64,000 nt of DNA, from the NCBI GenBank assembly GCA_963735085.1, contig CAVTJP010000002.1, forward strand, positions 1,178,001 through 1,242,000, in the 5' to 3' direction. Shown piece after piece: positions 25,774 through 34,219 of this stretch (positions within the stretch are counted from its first letter, which is position 1; every line of letters starts with the position of its first letter). The stretch comes from DATJGR01 sp963735085. GTDB taxonomy: Bacteria; Pseudomonadota; Gammaproteobacteria; Pseudomonadales; Azotimanducaceae. Position numbers and translations under genes: made by a program. Under the pieces are notes generated by a model. The model made no database searches, was not told where the DNA came from, and saw only the letters and a list, made by a program, of their open reading frames with translations.

Positions 25774-27413
25774 GTGATTTCTCCGAGTTTTTTCGTCAGC
25801 AGCGCGTTCTCGCGATAGTCGATCGGAATCACCACGAGGCTCGGCCCGGCTTCGTCGAATGCGATTTCGAGCGTGCTTTTCAGATCGCGGCTGTTCACAC
25901 ACAAGTGTCCGTTCCAGCCATACGCAAGGGCCAGCTGTAACCAGTCGGGATTGCCAAACGACAGATCGGTATGGTGACCGAATTCATTGGTCTGTTTCCA
26001 TGCGATCAGGCCGTAGCCGCCGTCCTCCCACACCATCACGACGATGTTGCTGTCGAGCCGCCGCGCGGTTTCCATCTCCTGAACGTTCATCATGAAGCCG
26101 CCGTCGCCGTTGATCGCCAGAATGCGGCGCTCCGGGAACACCAGCGACGCGGCAATGGCGCCGGGCAGCGCACCGCCCATCGAGCAGAACCCATTCGGAA
26201 TGAGACAGGTATTCGGCTCGTGGCACGCATACAGCCGCGCGATCCACATCTTGTGCGCACCGACGTCGGACAACAGGATGTCGTGCGGTCCCATCACCTG
26301 GCGCGCATCCCACAGCGCCTTTTGCGGTCGGATGGACCCCTCAGTATCGTCGTTGGCAAATTCGGTGATGTCGCTCCACATGTCCTTGCGGGTCTTGTGT
26401 TGCAGAGCGAGATCGAATTCCAGCGGACCATTCGCATCGATGCGTTCGTTCAGCATCCACAACGAATGCGCGAGATCGCCGACCAGTTCGACGCGCGGCA
26501 TGTATTTGTCGTCGATCTCGGCAGGCAGAAAATCGGCGTGAATGATCAGCTTGTCGCCGTCCGGGTTCCACAGCCGCGGGTGGTATTCGACCATGTCGAG
26601 ACCCAACGTGATGACGACATCGGCGTCGTCGATCACCAGATTCATGCGGTCGCGGGTACCAAGCCCTACGGTGTACAGGCAGTAGTCCGCGTCCATGTCG
26701 ACGCAACCCTTCGCCATGAAGGTGCTGACGACACCGATGCCGGTCTTTTCGCACAGCAGACGCAACTGTTTGCTGGCGCGGCGACGGATGCAGCCGTTAC
26801 CGGCGATGATGACCGGCCGCTTGGCACTGCGCAGGATGTCGAACGCACGCCCGACCACTTTGTCGTCGGCAACGGCACGTCGAAACCGCGTGACCGGCAG
26901 CGGCTTGCCGTTCGTTTCGAGCTTGGCGAGGTCTTCCGGCAGTTCCAGCAGCACCGCACCCGGCTTTTCGGTGCGCGCGACACGCACGGCCTTGCGCACC
27001 ATCTCGGGAATATTGTCGGGATGACGCACACTGGCCGCCCATTTGGTGACCGGCTCGAACATGCCGACCACGTCCATCACCTGATGCGATTCTTTGTGCA
27101 GGCGCCGCGTGGAACCCTGGCCCGTCAGCACCAGCACCGGCGCATGGTCCATGTCGGCATCGGCAACACCGGTGATCAGATTGGTCGCCCCCGGCCCGAG
27201 CGTTCCAAGACAACCCGCGGGATTGCCGGTCAACCGGCCGTGTGCCTCCGCCATGAACGCGGCACCCTGCTCGTGACGCGTCAGAATGAAACGGATCTTC
27301 GTCGACTGCGCGAGTGACATCATGAAATCCGCGTTCTCTTCGCCGGGAACGCCGAAGATGTACTCGACACCTTCTTCCTCGAGGCACTTCACGAACAGGT
27401 CGGACGCTTTCAT
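25761..27413 (-). CDS. Thiamine-diphosphate enzyme, acetolactate-synthase large-subunit-like
   Basis: The protein has 550 residues. The N-terminal MKASDLFVKCLEEEGVEYIF and FGVPGEENADFM carry the catalytic Glu near residue 28, RHEQGAAFMAEAHGRLTG near 52 is the ThDP-binding Pyr-domain core, and the C-terminal NGDGGFMMNVQEMETA begins the PP-domain GDG metal-binding motif. ATG 27413 was preferred to the farther Met at 27491, as the family usually starts at MKASD. Because no small regulatory subunit gene follows and an aldehyde dehydrogenase overlaps it, it may be a catabolic 2-oxoacid decarboxylase or synthase and not the biosynthetic AHAS. Its start faces the divergent enoyl-CoA hydratase. Confidence 0.9.
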   Translation of the reverse strand: MKASDLFVKCLEEEGVEYIFGVPGEENADFMMSLAQSTKIRFILTRHEQGAAFMAEAHGRLTGNPAGCLGTLGPGATNLITGVADADMDHAPVLVLTGQGSTRRLHKESHQVMDVVGMFEPVTKWAASVRHPDNIPEMVRKAVRVARTEKPGAVLLELPEDLAKLETNGKPLPVTRFRRAVADDKVVGRAFDILRSAKRPVIIAGNGCIRRRASKQLRLLCEKTGIGVVSTFMAKGCVDMDADYCLYTVGLGTRDRMNLVIDDADVVITLGLDMVEYHPRLWNPDGDKLIIHADFLPAEIDDKYMPRVELVGDLAHSLWMLNERIDANGPLEFDLALQHKTRKDMWSDITEFANDDTEGSIRPQKALWDARQVMGPHDILLSDVGAHKMWIARLYACHEPNTCLIPNGFCSMGGALPGAIAASLVFPERRILAINGDGGFMMNVQEMETARRLDSNIVVMVWEDGGYGLIAWKQTNEFGHHTDLSFGNPDWLQLALAYGWNGHLCVNSRDLKSTLEIAFDEAGPSLVVIPIDYRENALLTKKLGEITCRN

Positions 27414-27523
27414 GGGCTTGCCCTGGTCGGTTTGGGGAGCCACAAGTGTAGCCTCCCTTTTGTATTGGTTCGCGTCCGATTCGGCGCCCATACTAACTGT
27501 CGATTTCTTGTTGGAGCCACTCG

Positions 27524-28324
27524 ATGACGTACCGACACCTGATTCTCGATCTCGACCGAAGCCGCCACGTTGCAACCGTGACGTTGAACAAGCCGGAGCG
27601 CCTCAACGCAATCGATCAACAGGACAAAGTCGAACTGCTCGATGCAATCGCGCGCATTCAGGCCGACGATGACATCTGGGTCGCGATCTGGACCGGCGCC
27701 GGACGCGGTTTCTGCAGCGGCGCCGACCTGCAGGGCCCACCGCCGGACGACGGCGAGCGGCCGCTGAACGAACTGCTCGAAGAAGACTCGTGGATCAGCC
27801 GTCAGGGCAAGGCGCTGTACGGCGTCGACAAACCGATGATCGCCGCGGTGAACGGCGTGGCCGCCGGCGCCGGTTTCTCGCTGGCGCTGGCCTGCGACAT
27901 GCGGGTCGGCTGTCCGGAGAGCCGCTTCGTGACGGTTTTCCAGGAGCGTTCGCTGCCGCCCGAAGGCGGTATGTCGTTTCTGCTCGCCCGCGTCGTCGGC
28001 CTCAGCCGCGCGATGGACCTGTCGCTGACGAGCCGGCGCGTCGAAGCCGACGAGGCGTATCGCATCGGCCTGCTGGACCGGCTGGTTCCAAGCGAGGACC
28101 TGTTGTCCACCGCGAACGAGCTGGCCGAACGCATCTGCCATCTGCCGCCCGCCGCGGTGCGCGTCACCAAGCGCGCGATACAGGCCGGGCTCGAAGTCGG
28201 CTTCGCTGAAGCCTCCGCCAACGAGACCCGCTACGGCGGCATCGCGCGGCGCGCCAAAGCCGACGCCGAGGAATCCGTGAAGGCGTTCGCCGAACGCCGC
28301 AAGCCCGCGTACCGGGGACGGTAA
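27524..28324 (+). CDS. Enoyl-CoA hydratase/isomerase family protein
   Basis: The protein has 266 residues from ATG 27524 with GGAG at eight bases. LNKPERLNAIDQQDK near residue 21, GFCSGADLQGP near 64 and GVAAGAGFSLALACD near 108 are the crotonase fold core. SLPPEGGMSFLLARVVG near 146 carries a Glu at the catalytic position. Divergent from the ThDP enzyme. A perfect palindromic terminator follows four bases after its stop. Confidence 0.92.
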   Translation: MTYRHLILDLDRSRHVATVTLNKPERLNAIDQQDKVELLDAIARIQADDDIWVAIWTGAGRGFCSGADLQGPPPDDGERPLNELLEEDSWISRQGKALYGVDKPMIAAVNGVAAGAGFSLALACDMRVGCPESRFVTVFQERSLPPEGGMSFLLARVVGLSRAMDLSLTSRRVEADEAYRIGLLDRLVPSEDLLSTANELAERICHLPPAAVRVTKRAIQAGLEVGFAEASANETRYGGIARRAKADAEESVKAFAERRKPAYRGR

Positions 28325-28328
28325 AGAG

Positions 28329-28369
28329 GGAAGAAAGAGGGTCAGAACGGTTCTGACCCTCTTTCTTCC
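28329..28369. terminator. Perfect palindrome with GGGTCAGA core
   Basis: 20-bp perfect inverted repeat, 28329-28348 with 28350-28369, only one base between the arms. It holds AGGGTCAGAAC / GTTCTGACCCT and ends in CTTTCTTCC. It lies four bases after the enoyl-CoA hydratase stop and fits a terminator built from the common repeat. Confidence 0.75.
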
Positions 28370-28489
28370 ATGCGGATTGGCGACATTTGTCGATTTCATC
28401 CGTGTCCAAACGACGATGTCTTGAAGCCGGGTCAAACACGGCGCGGCGCAACGCAGTCATGAAAACGTGACTCACACAGGAGCAAGACA

Positions 28490-29272
28490 ATGACCAGTTC
28501 TCATGGACGCTTCATCTGGTACGAACTGATGACCACCGACGCCGATGCAGCGGCAGCGTTTTATGGCGCGGTTGTCGGTTGGCGCGCCACCGATTCGGGC
28601 CAGGCGCCGAAGGACTACCGTCTTCTCAGCATCGCTGGAGAAAACGTTGGCGGCATGCTGCAACTCAGCCCCGAGATGCGCGCGGGCGGCGCGAGTCCCG
28701 GCTGGCTCGGCTATGTCTGCGTCGACGACGTCGACGCCGCTGTCGCCAGCATCACAAAGGCGCGCGGGCGGCCGATAATGCCTGCGATGGAAGTACCCGG
28801 CGTCGGGCGCATGGCGATGGTGGCCGACCCGCAGGGCGTGCCGATATATGTGATGACGCCCACGCCACCCGCAGGCGGCGGCGTCAGCCACTCGTTCTCG
28901 CCCGATCGCATTGGCCATTGCGCATGGAATGAACTCGCGACCTCCAATCAGGCGGGCGCGCTGGATTTCTACACCGGTCAATTCGGATGGACCAAAGGCG
29001 ACGCAATGCCGATGGGCGAGATGGGTGACTATCAGTTCATCCACCATGGCGACGAGATGATTGGAGCGGTCATGAATACGCGCGCCGGGGGACCGCCGCC
29101 GAACTGGAAATATTGCTTCCGTATTGACGACATCGATGTCGCAGTCAAAACGGTCAGTAAAGCGGGCGGCGAGGTCACGTCGGGACCGCAGGAAGTGCCG
29201 GGCGGCGGACACGTCATCTCGGCCACCGATCCGCAAGGCGCGGTGTTCATGCTGATTGGGGAGAAGATCTGA
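28490..29272 (+). CDS. VOC-family protein with two glyoxalase-like domains
   Basis: The protein has 260 residues in two similar halves (GRFIWYELMTTDADAAAAFY and GHCAWNELATSNQAGALDFY, each starting a beta-alpha-beta-beta-beta module). Such tandem VOC proteins are often annotated as CFP-30B-like hydroxylases or glyoxalase-like proteins. Metal ligands can be guessed but not assigned. ATG 28490 follows AGGAG at eight bases. It stands alone, convergent with the dehydrogenase operon. Confidence 0.88.
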   Translation: MTSSHGRFIWYELMTTDADAAAAFYGAVVGWRATDSGQAPKDYRLLSIAGENVGGMLQLSPEMRAGGASPGWLGYVCVDDVDAAVASITKARGRPIMPAMEVPGVGRMAMVADPQGVPIYVMTPTPPAGGGVSHSFSPDRIGHCAWNELATSNQAGALDFYTGQFGWTKGDAMPMGEMGDYQFIHHGDEMIGAVMNTRAGGPPPNWKYCFRIDDIDVAVKTVSKAGGEVTSGPQEVPGGGHVISATDPQGAVFMLIGEKI

Positions 29273-29287
29273 CGATCACGTTAAGGG

Positions 29288-29390
29288 GCTTCGGTGTGGT
29301 CGAGATGGGAGCGGGTCTGCTATGCGTCGGCCTGCTCGCTGTGAAGAGCGGCATAAGAAACATCCGGCTCCACCGTCAACGGAATGCACC
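29288..29390. repeat. Degenerate inverted-repeat element with mixed arms
   Basis: 29288-29326 (GCTTCGG.GTGGTCGAGATGGGAGCGGGTCTGCT) is the reverse complement of the right arm and flank of copy C. The opposite end, GCGGCATAAGAAACATCCGGCTCCACC, resembles the right arm of copy B instead. The core between is mostly lost. It looks like a recombined, partially deleted element. Confidence 0.65.
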
Positions 29391-29391
29391 C

Positions 29392-30717
29392 CTATCCGTC
29401 AATGAAAATAGTGGCCGGGTGCTCCAGGCGATCTTTCACCGCCTGGATCAGCGCGGCGGCGTCGTAGCCGTCGACGAAGCGGTGATCGAACGAGGCTGAC
29501 AGATTCATCATTAGACGGATCGCCACGGTGCCGGCCATCACCATCGGCCGTTGCACTGCTTTGTTCACGCCAATGATGCCGACCTCCGGTGCGTTGATGA
29601 TCGGCGTTGATGCGATGCCGCCCAGCCGACCGAGGCTGGTGATCGTGATGGTCGAGCCTGTGAGTTCGTCCTTCTTCGCGGTGCCGTTACGCGCTGCTTC
29701 GCTGACGCGGCGAATCTGCTGCGCGAGTTGCCACACCGTTAGCGCCTGCGCGTCGTGAACCACTGGCACTTTCAAGCCGTCGGGTGTCTGAGTCGCCACG
29801 CCCATATGCACGCGCCGATGCCGCAGCAGCACACCGCGCTCGGCATCGTAATGCGCGTTGCATTGCGGGAACTCCGGTAGTACGCGCACCAGCGCGAGTG
29901 CTAGAAACGGCAGATACGTCAGGTTCTCGTCGTGCTTCTCGTTCAGGTGCGTGCGCAACGATTCGAGTTCGGTGATGTCGATTTCCTCGACATACGCAAA
30001 GTGCGGAATCGTGCGTTTCGCTTCGCTGAGGCGCTGCGCGATCACCCGGCGCACGCCGATGACTTTCAGTTCTTCGATGTCTTCGGCACTGTTCGCAGGC
30101 GCGGCACTCGGCTTCGACGTCGCTTTCGATGCCGCCGCGCGCGGTCTTTCACGTTGACGGCTCAGATACCCCTCGAAGTCTTCGTTGGTGATGCGGCCAC
30201 CCGGACCCGATCCGTCGACGCTGTTCAGATCGATACCCGCTTCGCGTGCGCGGCGGCGGGTCGACGGTGACGTGAGCACACCATCCTGGCTGGCGGGTTT
30301 CGAATCCTCACCACGATCGTTCGCGGCATCGGTGCTACGCTTGGTGCTCTCTGCGGTCGTCACCTTCGCGGCCGATCGCGCGGCCTGCTTCGAGCGCGCC
30401 GCGGCGCGCGCAGGTTCGTCTTTTGTCACGGTCGCCGCCGGTTTTGGTTCGGCCTTCGCTGCAACCGGCACCGCGGCATCCGTCTCGAACACGATCAACG
30501 TTGCGCCAACCGCAATCACGTCGCCCGGCTCACCGTTGGTTGCGACCACCGTGCCGGTCACCGGCGACGGCAGGTCGATGTTCGCTTTGTCGGTCATCAC
30601 GTCGACGATGACGTCCTCTTCGGTGACGCGATCGCCGGCCTTCACTTTCCACTCGACAATCTCTGCCTCGATGGTGCCCTCGCCGAGGTCTGGCAGCTTG
30701 AATTCAAAGCGGCTCAT
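29392..30717 (-). CDS. bkdB: 2-oxoacid dehydrogenase E2 (dihydrolipoamide acyltransferase)
   Basis: The protein has 441 residues. The N-terminal lipoyl domain carries Lys44 in VMTDKANIDLPSP. An Ala/Lys-rich linker (residues about 85-145) leads to a peripheral-subunit binding domain, SPSTRRRAREAGIDLNSV (about 149-166). The catalytic domain ends with DHRFVDGYDAAAL, where His412 and Asp416 are catalytic. The E1 context supports branched-chain 2-oxoacid use, but pyruvate is not excluded. It overlaps the E1-beta stop by four bases (ATGA). Confidence 0.92.
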   Translation of the reverse strand: MSRFEFKLPDLGEGTIEAEIVEWKVKAGDRVTEEDVIVDVMTDKANIDLPSPVTGTVVATNGEPGDVIAVGATLIVFETDAAVPVAAKAEPKPAATVTKDEPARAAARSKQAARSAAKVTTAESTKRSTDAANDRGEDSKPASQDGVLTSPSTRRRAREAGIDLNSVDGSGPGGRITNEDFEGYLSRQRERPRAAASKATSKPSAAPANSAEDIEELKVIGVRRVIAQRLSEAKRTIPHFAYVEEIDITELESLRTHLNEKHDENLTYLPFLALALVRVLPEFPQCNAHYDAERGVLLRHRRVHMGVATQTPDGLKVPVVHDAQALTVWQLAQQIRRVSEAARNGTAKKDELTGSTITITSLGRLGGIASTPIINAPEVGIIGVNKAVQRPMVMAGTVAIRLMMNLSASFDHRFVDGYDAAALIQAVKDRLEHPATIFIDG

Positions 30718-31733
30718 GCGGCGGCTTCCAGCACCGAACGCAGTGCCGCGATCACACGCGCCTGACCGGGGAAATACTGCCATTCGAACGCATGAGGATA
30801 GGGTGTGTCCCAGCCGGTGACCCGCGTGATCGGCGCCTGCAGCGACCAGAAGCATTCCTCCTGCACCGTCGCCGACAGTTCCGCGCCGAAGCCGCTGAAA
30901 CCGGTTGCTTCGTGTGCGATCACGCAGCGCCCGGTCTTCTTGACCGATGTGCAGAGGGTATCGACGTCGAGCGGCACCATCGTACGCACGTCGATGATTT
31001 CCGCATCGATCTCGGCTGCGCGCGCCGCGGCCTCCGCAACGTGCACCAGGGTGCCGTAGGTCAGCACCGTCACCGCGTTGCCTTTGCGCACGATCTCCGC
31101 TTTGCCGATCGGCACCGAATAGTAGCCCTCCGGTACCTCGCCCTTCGGCTTCGTGCTCCACGGCACTGCCGGCTTGTTGGGGTCGCCGTCGAACGGGCCG
31201 TTGTAGAGGCGCTTCGGTTCGAAGAACAGCACCGGATCGTCGTCTTCGATGGAACTGATCAGCAGCCCTTTTGCATCGTATGGATTGGACGGCATCACCA
31301 CCTTGATGCCGCAGACGTGCGTGAAGATCCCCTCCGGGCTTTGCGAATGCGTCTGGCCGCCGCGAATTCCGCCGCCGCAAGGCGTGCGGATCGTCACCGG
31401 CGCCCAGAAGTCACCGCCGCTGCGATAGCGAATGCGCGCCAGGGTACTCGTCAGTTGATCGAATGCCGGATAGATGTAATCGGCGAACTGTATTTCCACG
31501 ACAGGACGCAACCCGTTGACACCCATGCCGATTGCCGCGCCAAGAATGCCGCCCTCGGCGATCGGTGTGTCCAGCACGCGATGATCGCCGTGCTTGCGCT
31601 GCAGCCCGTCGGTGCAGCGAAACACACCGCCGAAGTAACCGATGTCTTCGCCCATCAGCACAACGGCCGGATCGCGGCTCAGCATGATGTCCATCGCCGA
31701 GTTGATCGCCTGCACCATGTTCATCTGTGCCAT
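30714..31733 (-). CDS. bkdA2: 2-oxoacid dehydrogenase E1 component, beta subunit
   Basis: The protein has 339 residues. MNMVQAINSAMDIMLSRDP, then VLMGEDIGYFGGVFR with the conserved ThDP Glu near residue 30, and RTPCGGGIRGGQTHSQSPE near 117-135 are typical. It forms an alpha2beta2 E1 with the gene upstream and decarboxylates a branched-chain 2-oxoacid. One-base overlap with the E1-alpha stop and four-base overlap with E2 show translational coupling. Confidence 0.93.
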   Translation of the reverse strand: MAQMNMVQAINSAMDIMLSRDPAVVLMGEDIGYFGGVFRCTDGLQRKHGDHRVLDTPIAEGGILGAAIGMGVNGLRPVVEIQFADYIYPAFDQLTSTLARIRYRSGGDFWAPVTIRTPCGGGIRGGQTHSQSPEGIFTHVCGIKVVMPSNPYDAKGLLISSIEDDDPVLFFEPKRLYNGPFDGDPNKPAVPWSTKPKGEVPEGYYSVPIGKAEIVRKGNAVTVLTYGTLVHVAEAAARAAEIDAEIIDVRTMVPLDVDTLCTSVKKTGRCVIAHEATGFSGFGAELSATVQEECFWSLQAPITRVTGWDTPYPHAFEWQYFPGQARVIAALRSVLEAAA

Positions 31734-33070
31734 CAGCGTTGCTCCGGCTCGTCTTTCGGCGCTCGTTTCGCCGCTTTCTTTGCCGCTTCTTTCGATGCGC
31801 CCTTCGATACGTCCTGCGGCTCTGCCTGCAACTCTTCCTTCAGAAGGGCTTTCATCTGATCGCGCTGCAGCTTCAGATGCGGCGGCATTTCCTTGAAGAC
31901 ATCTTCGAACATTAGATCCCGATCGAGGAACGGTGGCTCCGTCATCGTTCCGTACGTAATGGCTTCCTGCCAGGACGTGTTGACCAGTTCAGTGAGTTCG
32001 GCTTCCATCGCGCGCTGCCGCGCGTCGGACCACTCACCGATCGCAATCAGATGGCTCTTCAGCCGCTCGATCGGATCACCGAGCGGCCACTGCGCGGCGT
32101 CTTCTTTCGCACGATAGCGCGACGGATCATCGCTGGTGGAGTGCGCCGACGCCCGATAGGTGACCAGCTCGATGAGCGTCGGTCCGGCGCCCTGACGCGC
32201 CCGCTGAGCCGCCCACTGCGTGACCGCATATACCGCGAGAAAATCGTTGCCATCGACGCGCACGCCCGCCACACCGTATCCCGGACCGCGCATCGCGAAC
32301 GTCATGCGTTCGCCGCCAGCGAATCCCTGGAATGTCGAAATTGCCCATTGGTTGTTGACGAGATTCAGGATCACCGGCGCCTGATAGACGGCCGCAAACG
32401 TCAACGCGTGATGAAAGTCCGGTTCCGCGCTGGCGCCTTCGCCGATCCACACCGCGGCGATGTGATCCTCACCCTTGATCGCTGCCGCCATTGCCCAGCC
32501 GACCGCCTGCGGGTACTGCGTGGTCAAATTGCCCGCCACCGAGAAAATGTTGCCGGAGCGCCAGTGATACATCACCGGCATCTGGCGGCCCTTGCACATG
32601 TCGCGCGTATTCGACAGGCACTGGCACATCATGTCGACGAGACTGCGGCCGCGCGCGATCTGCAGCCCCTGCACGCGGTACGACGGAAACAGCATGTCGG
32701 CCGGCCGCAACGCCATGCACTGCGCAACCGAGACTGCCTCTTCCCCGGCCGACTTCATGTAGAACGAAATCTTGCCCTGGCGCTGAATGCGCAGCATGCG
32801 GTCGTCGAAGATGCGCGTCAGCGTCATGTGGCGCAGACCCACCTGCAGATCAGGCGCATCGAGGTGCGGATGCCACGGACCGACCGCCGTGTGCTGATCG
32901 TCGAGCACGCGGACCATTTCGGTCGCCAGGTATTCGATGTCGCGCGGTTTGGCGTTGACGTCGGGACGTTTGACGGCACCGGCAGGCGATGTTTCGAGGT
33001 AGCTGAAATCCGGTTTTGCACCCGGGCGCGCCGGTGGATGCGGGATATGCAATCGTGATTCTCTGCTCAC
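31733..33070 (-). CDS. bkdA1: 2-oxoacid dehydrogenase E1 component, alpha subunit
   Basis: The protein has 445 residues from GTG 33070 with GGAGGG upstream. The ThDP pattern is AVWIGEGASAEPDFHHALTF near 210 and NLVNNQWAIST near 240. The YRASAHSTSDDPSRYR loop near 310 is the phosphorylation-loop region of branched-chain E1 alphas. A Lys/Ala-rich tail (about the last 30 residues) is lower complexity. It is the first gene of the E1a-E1b-E2 operon. E3 (lipoamide dehydrogenase) is not found in the window. Confidence 0.93.
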   Translation of the reverse strand: MSRESRLHIPHPPARPGAKPDFSYLETSPAGAVKRPDVNAKPRDIEYLATEMVRVLDDQHTAVGPWHPHLDAPDLQVGLRHMTLTRIFDDRMLRIQRQGKISFYMKSAGEEAVSVAQCMALRPADMLFPSYRVQGLQIARGRSLVDMMCQCLSNTRDMCKGRQMPVMYHWRSGNIFSVAGNLTTQYPQAVGWAMAAAIKGEDHIAAVWIGEGASAEPDFHHALTFAAVYQAPVILNLVNNQWAISTFQGFAGGERMTFAMRGPGYGVAGVRVDGNDFLAVYAVTQWAAQRARQGAGPTLIELVTYRASAHSTSDDPSRYRAKEDAAQWPLGDPIERLKSHLIAIGEWSDARQRAMEAELTELVNTSWQEAITYGTMTEPPFLDRDLMFEDVFKEMPPHLKLQRDQMKALLKEELQAEPQDVSKGASKEAAKKAAKRAPKDEPEQR

Positions 33071-33183
33071 GGGCCCTCCGTCGCGGGGAAACGTCTAGCG
33101 ACGATGATACAGCCCGAAAGACCAACGTTGACCACAGAATCGGAGATCACGATGAATGCTCGGGGCTCAGCCACGCAGTCGGT

Positions 33184-34122
33184 TCAGACGACGCCCTCCG
33201 GCCAGTTCGGCGGCCTCAGATACGGTCGCAACTCCTCGGGGTGCTGGCGGAGATAGTCGAGCAACTGACGGCGTCGGTGTGGCGCATCCATTCGCTCGGC
33301 CGGCGCGAGCAACTGGATTCGTTCAAAGACCCGCTTCCAGGCGTTTTTCACCGCATCTACTGATACCGTGAGCGCGGCGGCTGTCTCGGAATCAGATTTG
33401 CCGGACATTGCGAGTCGCATTACGCGTCGCTCAGACGCTGAGAAGAAGTAACGGGGTGGTGTCGAGCGAAACAGAAACGAGATCGGCGATCCGGCCGGCT
33501 CGGCGAGCGATCGCTCCCGTGTCATGCCGACGATGTACGATGCGCTGGCCTCCCCGTTCCCCTCGAAGTCGTGCAGCATCGCCAGCCCGCTGGCGAGCTG
33601 GTACGCCCGGTGCATCTGCCCGAAGTTCTCGTGCACGATGCTGCGGACGTTGTAACCCAGATGAGCGTCTCTGAACGCGGCATGACCCATCGCCAGAAGC
33701 TGCTGACCGAACGCGTCGTCCAATGATTCAACCCGTTGGCAGAGATGTAACACGCAGACATCGACCCCTGTATCGGAGTTGGCGCGCGCCAGATCGCGTC
33801 CCACCAGTATTGGCCGATCGCCTCGATCGATGGCGGCGTAGATTCGCGCTGCGAGTCCCGGTCGCGGGTGAGCGATGATGTCTTCGACCAGCCCCGGGCG
33901 CAGAAACACGCTGGCGCCGAACGCATCGATCGACTCGCGACCACCGTTGTCGACCAGAATGGTTCGCGCCTCGATAGCATCGTTGGCGATAAGCTCGCGC
34001 CACAATGAAGGCAGCTTGACCGCCAGGGCCGCGTCGAGCGACATCTCATTCGGCAACAACGAAAGCCACGACGAGGCGTCCGACGCGATACTCGTCCGAA
34101 ATGTGAGGGTAGGCGTGGCCAT
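33184..34122 (-). CDS. LuxR-type HTH regulator
   Basis: The protein has 312 residues. The C-terminal HTH FSASERRVMRLAMSGKSDSE, then TAAALTVSVDAVKNAWKRVF (about 225-265) matches LuxR-family DNA-binding domains. The N-terminal 200 residues have no receiver motif and no recognised sensor signature. It is 113 bp upstream of the E1-alpha gene in the same direction and divergent from the secretin gene, so either could be its target. Confidence 0.82.
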   Translation of the reverse strand: MATPTLTFRTSIASDASSWLSLLPNEMSLDAALAVKLPSLWRELIANDAIEARTILVDNGGRESIDAFGASVFLRPGLVEDIIAHPRPGLAARIYAAIDRGDRPILVGRDLARANSDTGVDVCVLHLCQRVESLDDAFGQQLLAMGHAAFRDAHLGYNVRSIVHENFGQMHRAYQLASGLAMLHDFEGNGEASASYIVGMTRERSLAEPAGSPISFLFRSTPPRYFFSASERRVMRLAMSGKSDSETAAALTVSVDAVKNAWKRVFERIQLLAPAERMDAPHRRRQLLDYLRQHPEELRPYLRPPNWPEGVV

Positions 34123-34219
34123 GAATGCCGTCGATGCTACCCCTTTCGGGGACTACTGCTCCACATCAGCCGATGTCAGGCTCCCAGGCCAGTGAGCGTT
34201 GTGGAAAAGGTTTGGCCCG

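Noticed and set aside
25761..27413. Biosynthetic acetolactate synthase (ilvB)
   Set aside because: No regulatory small subunit follows and the gene overlaps an aldehyde dehydrogenase; only family-level naming is justified.
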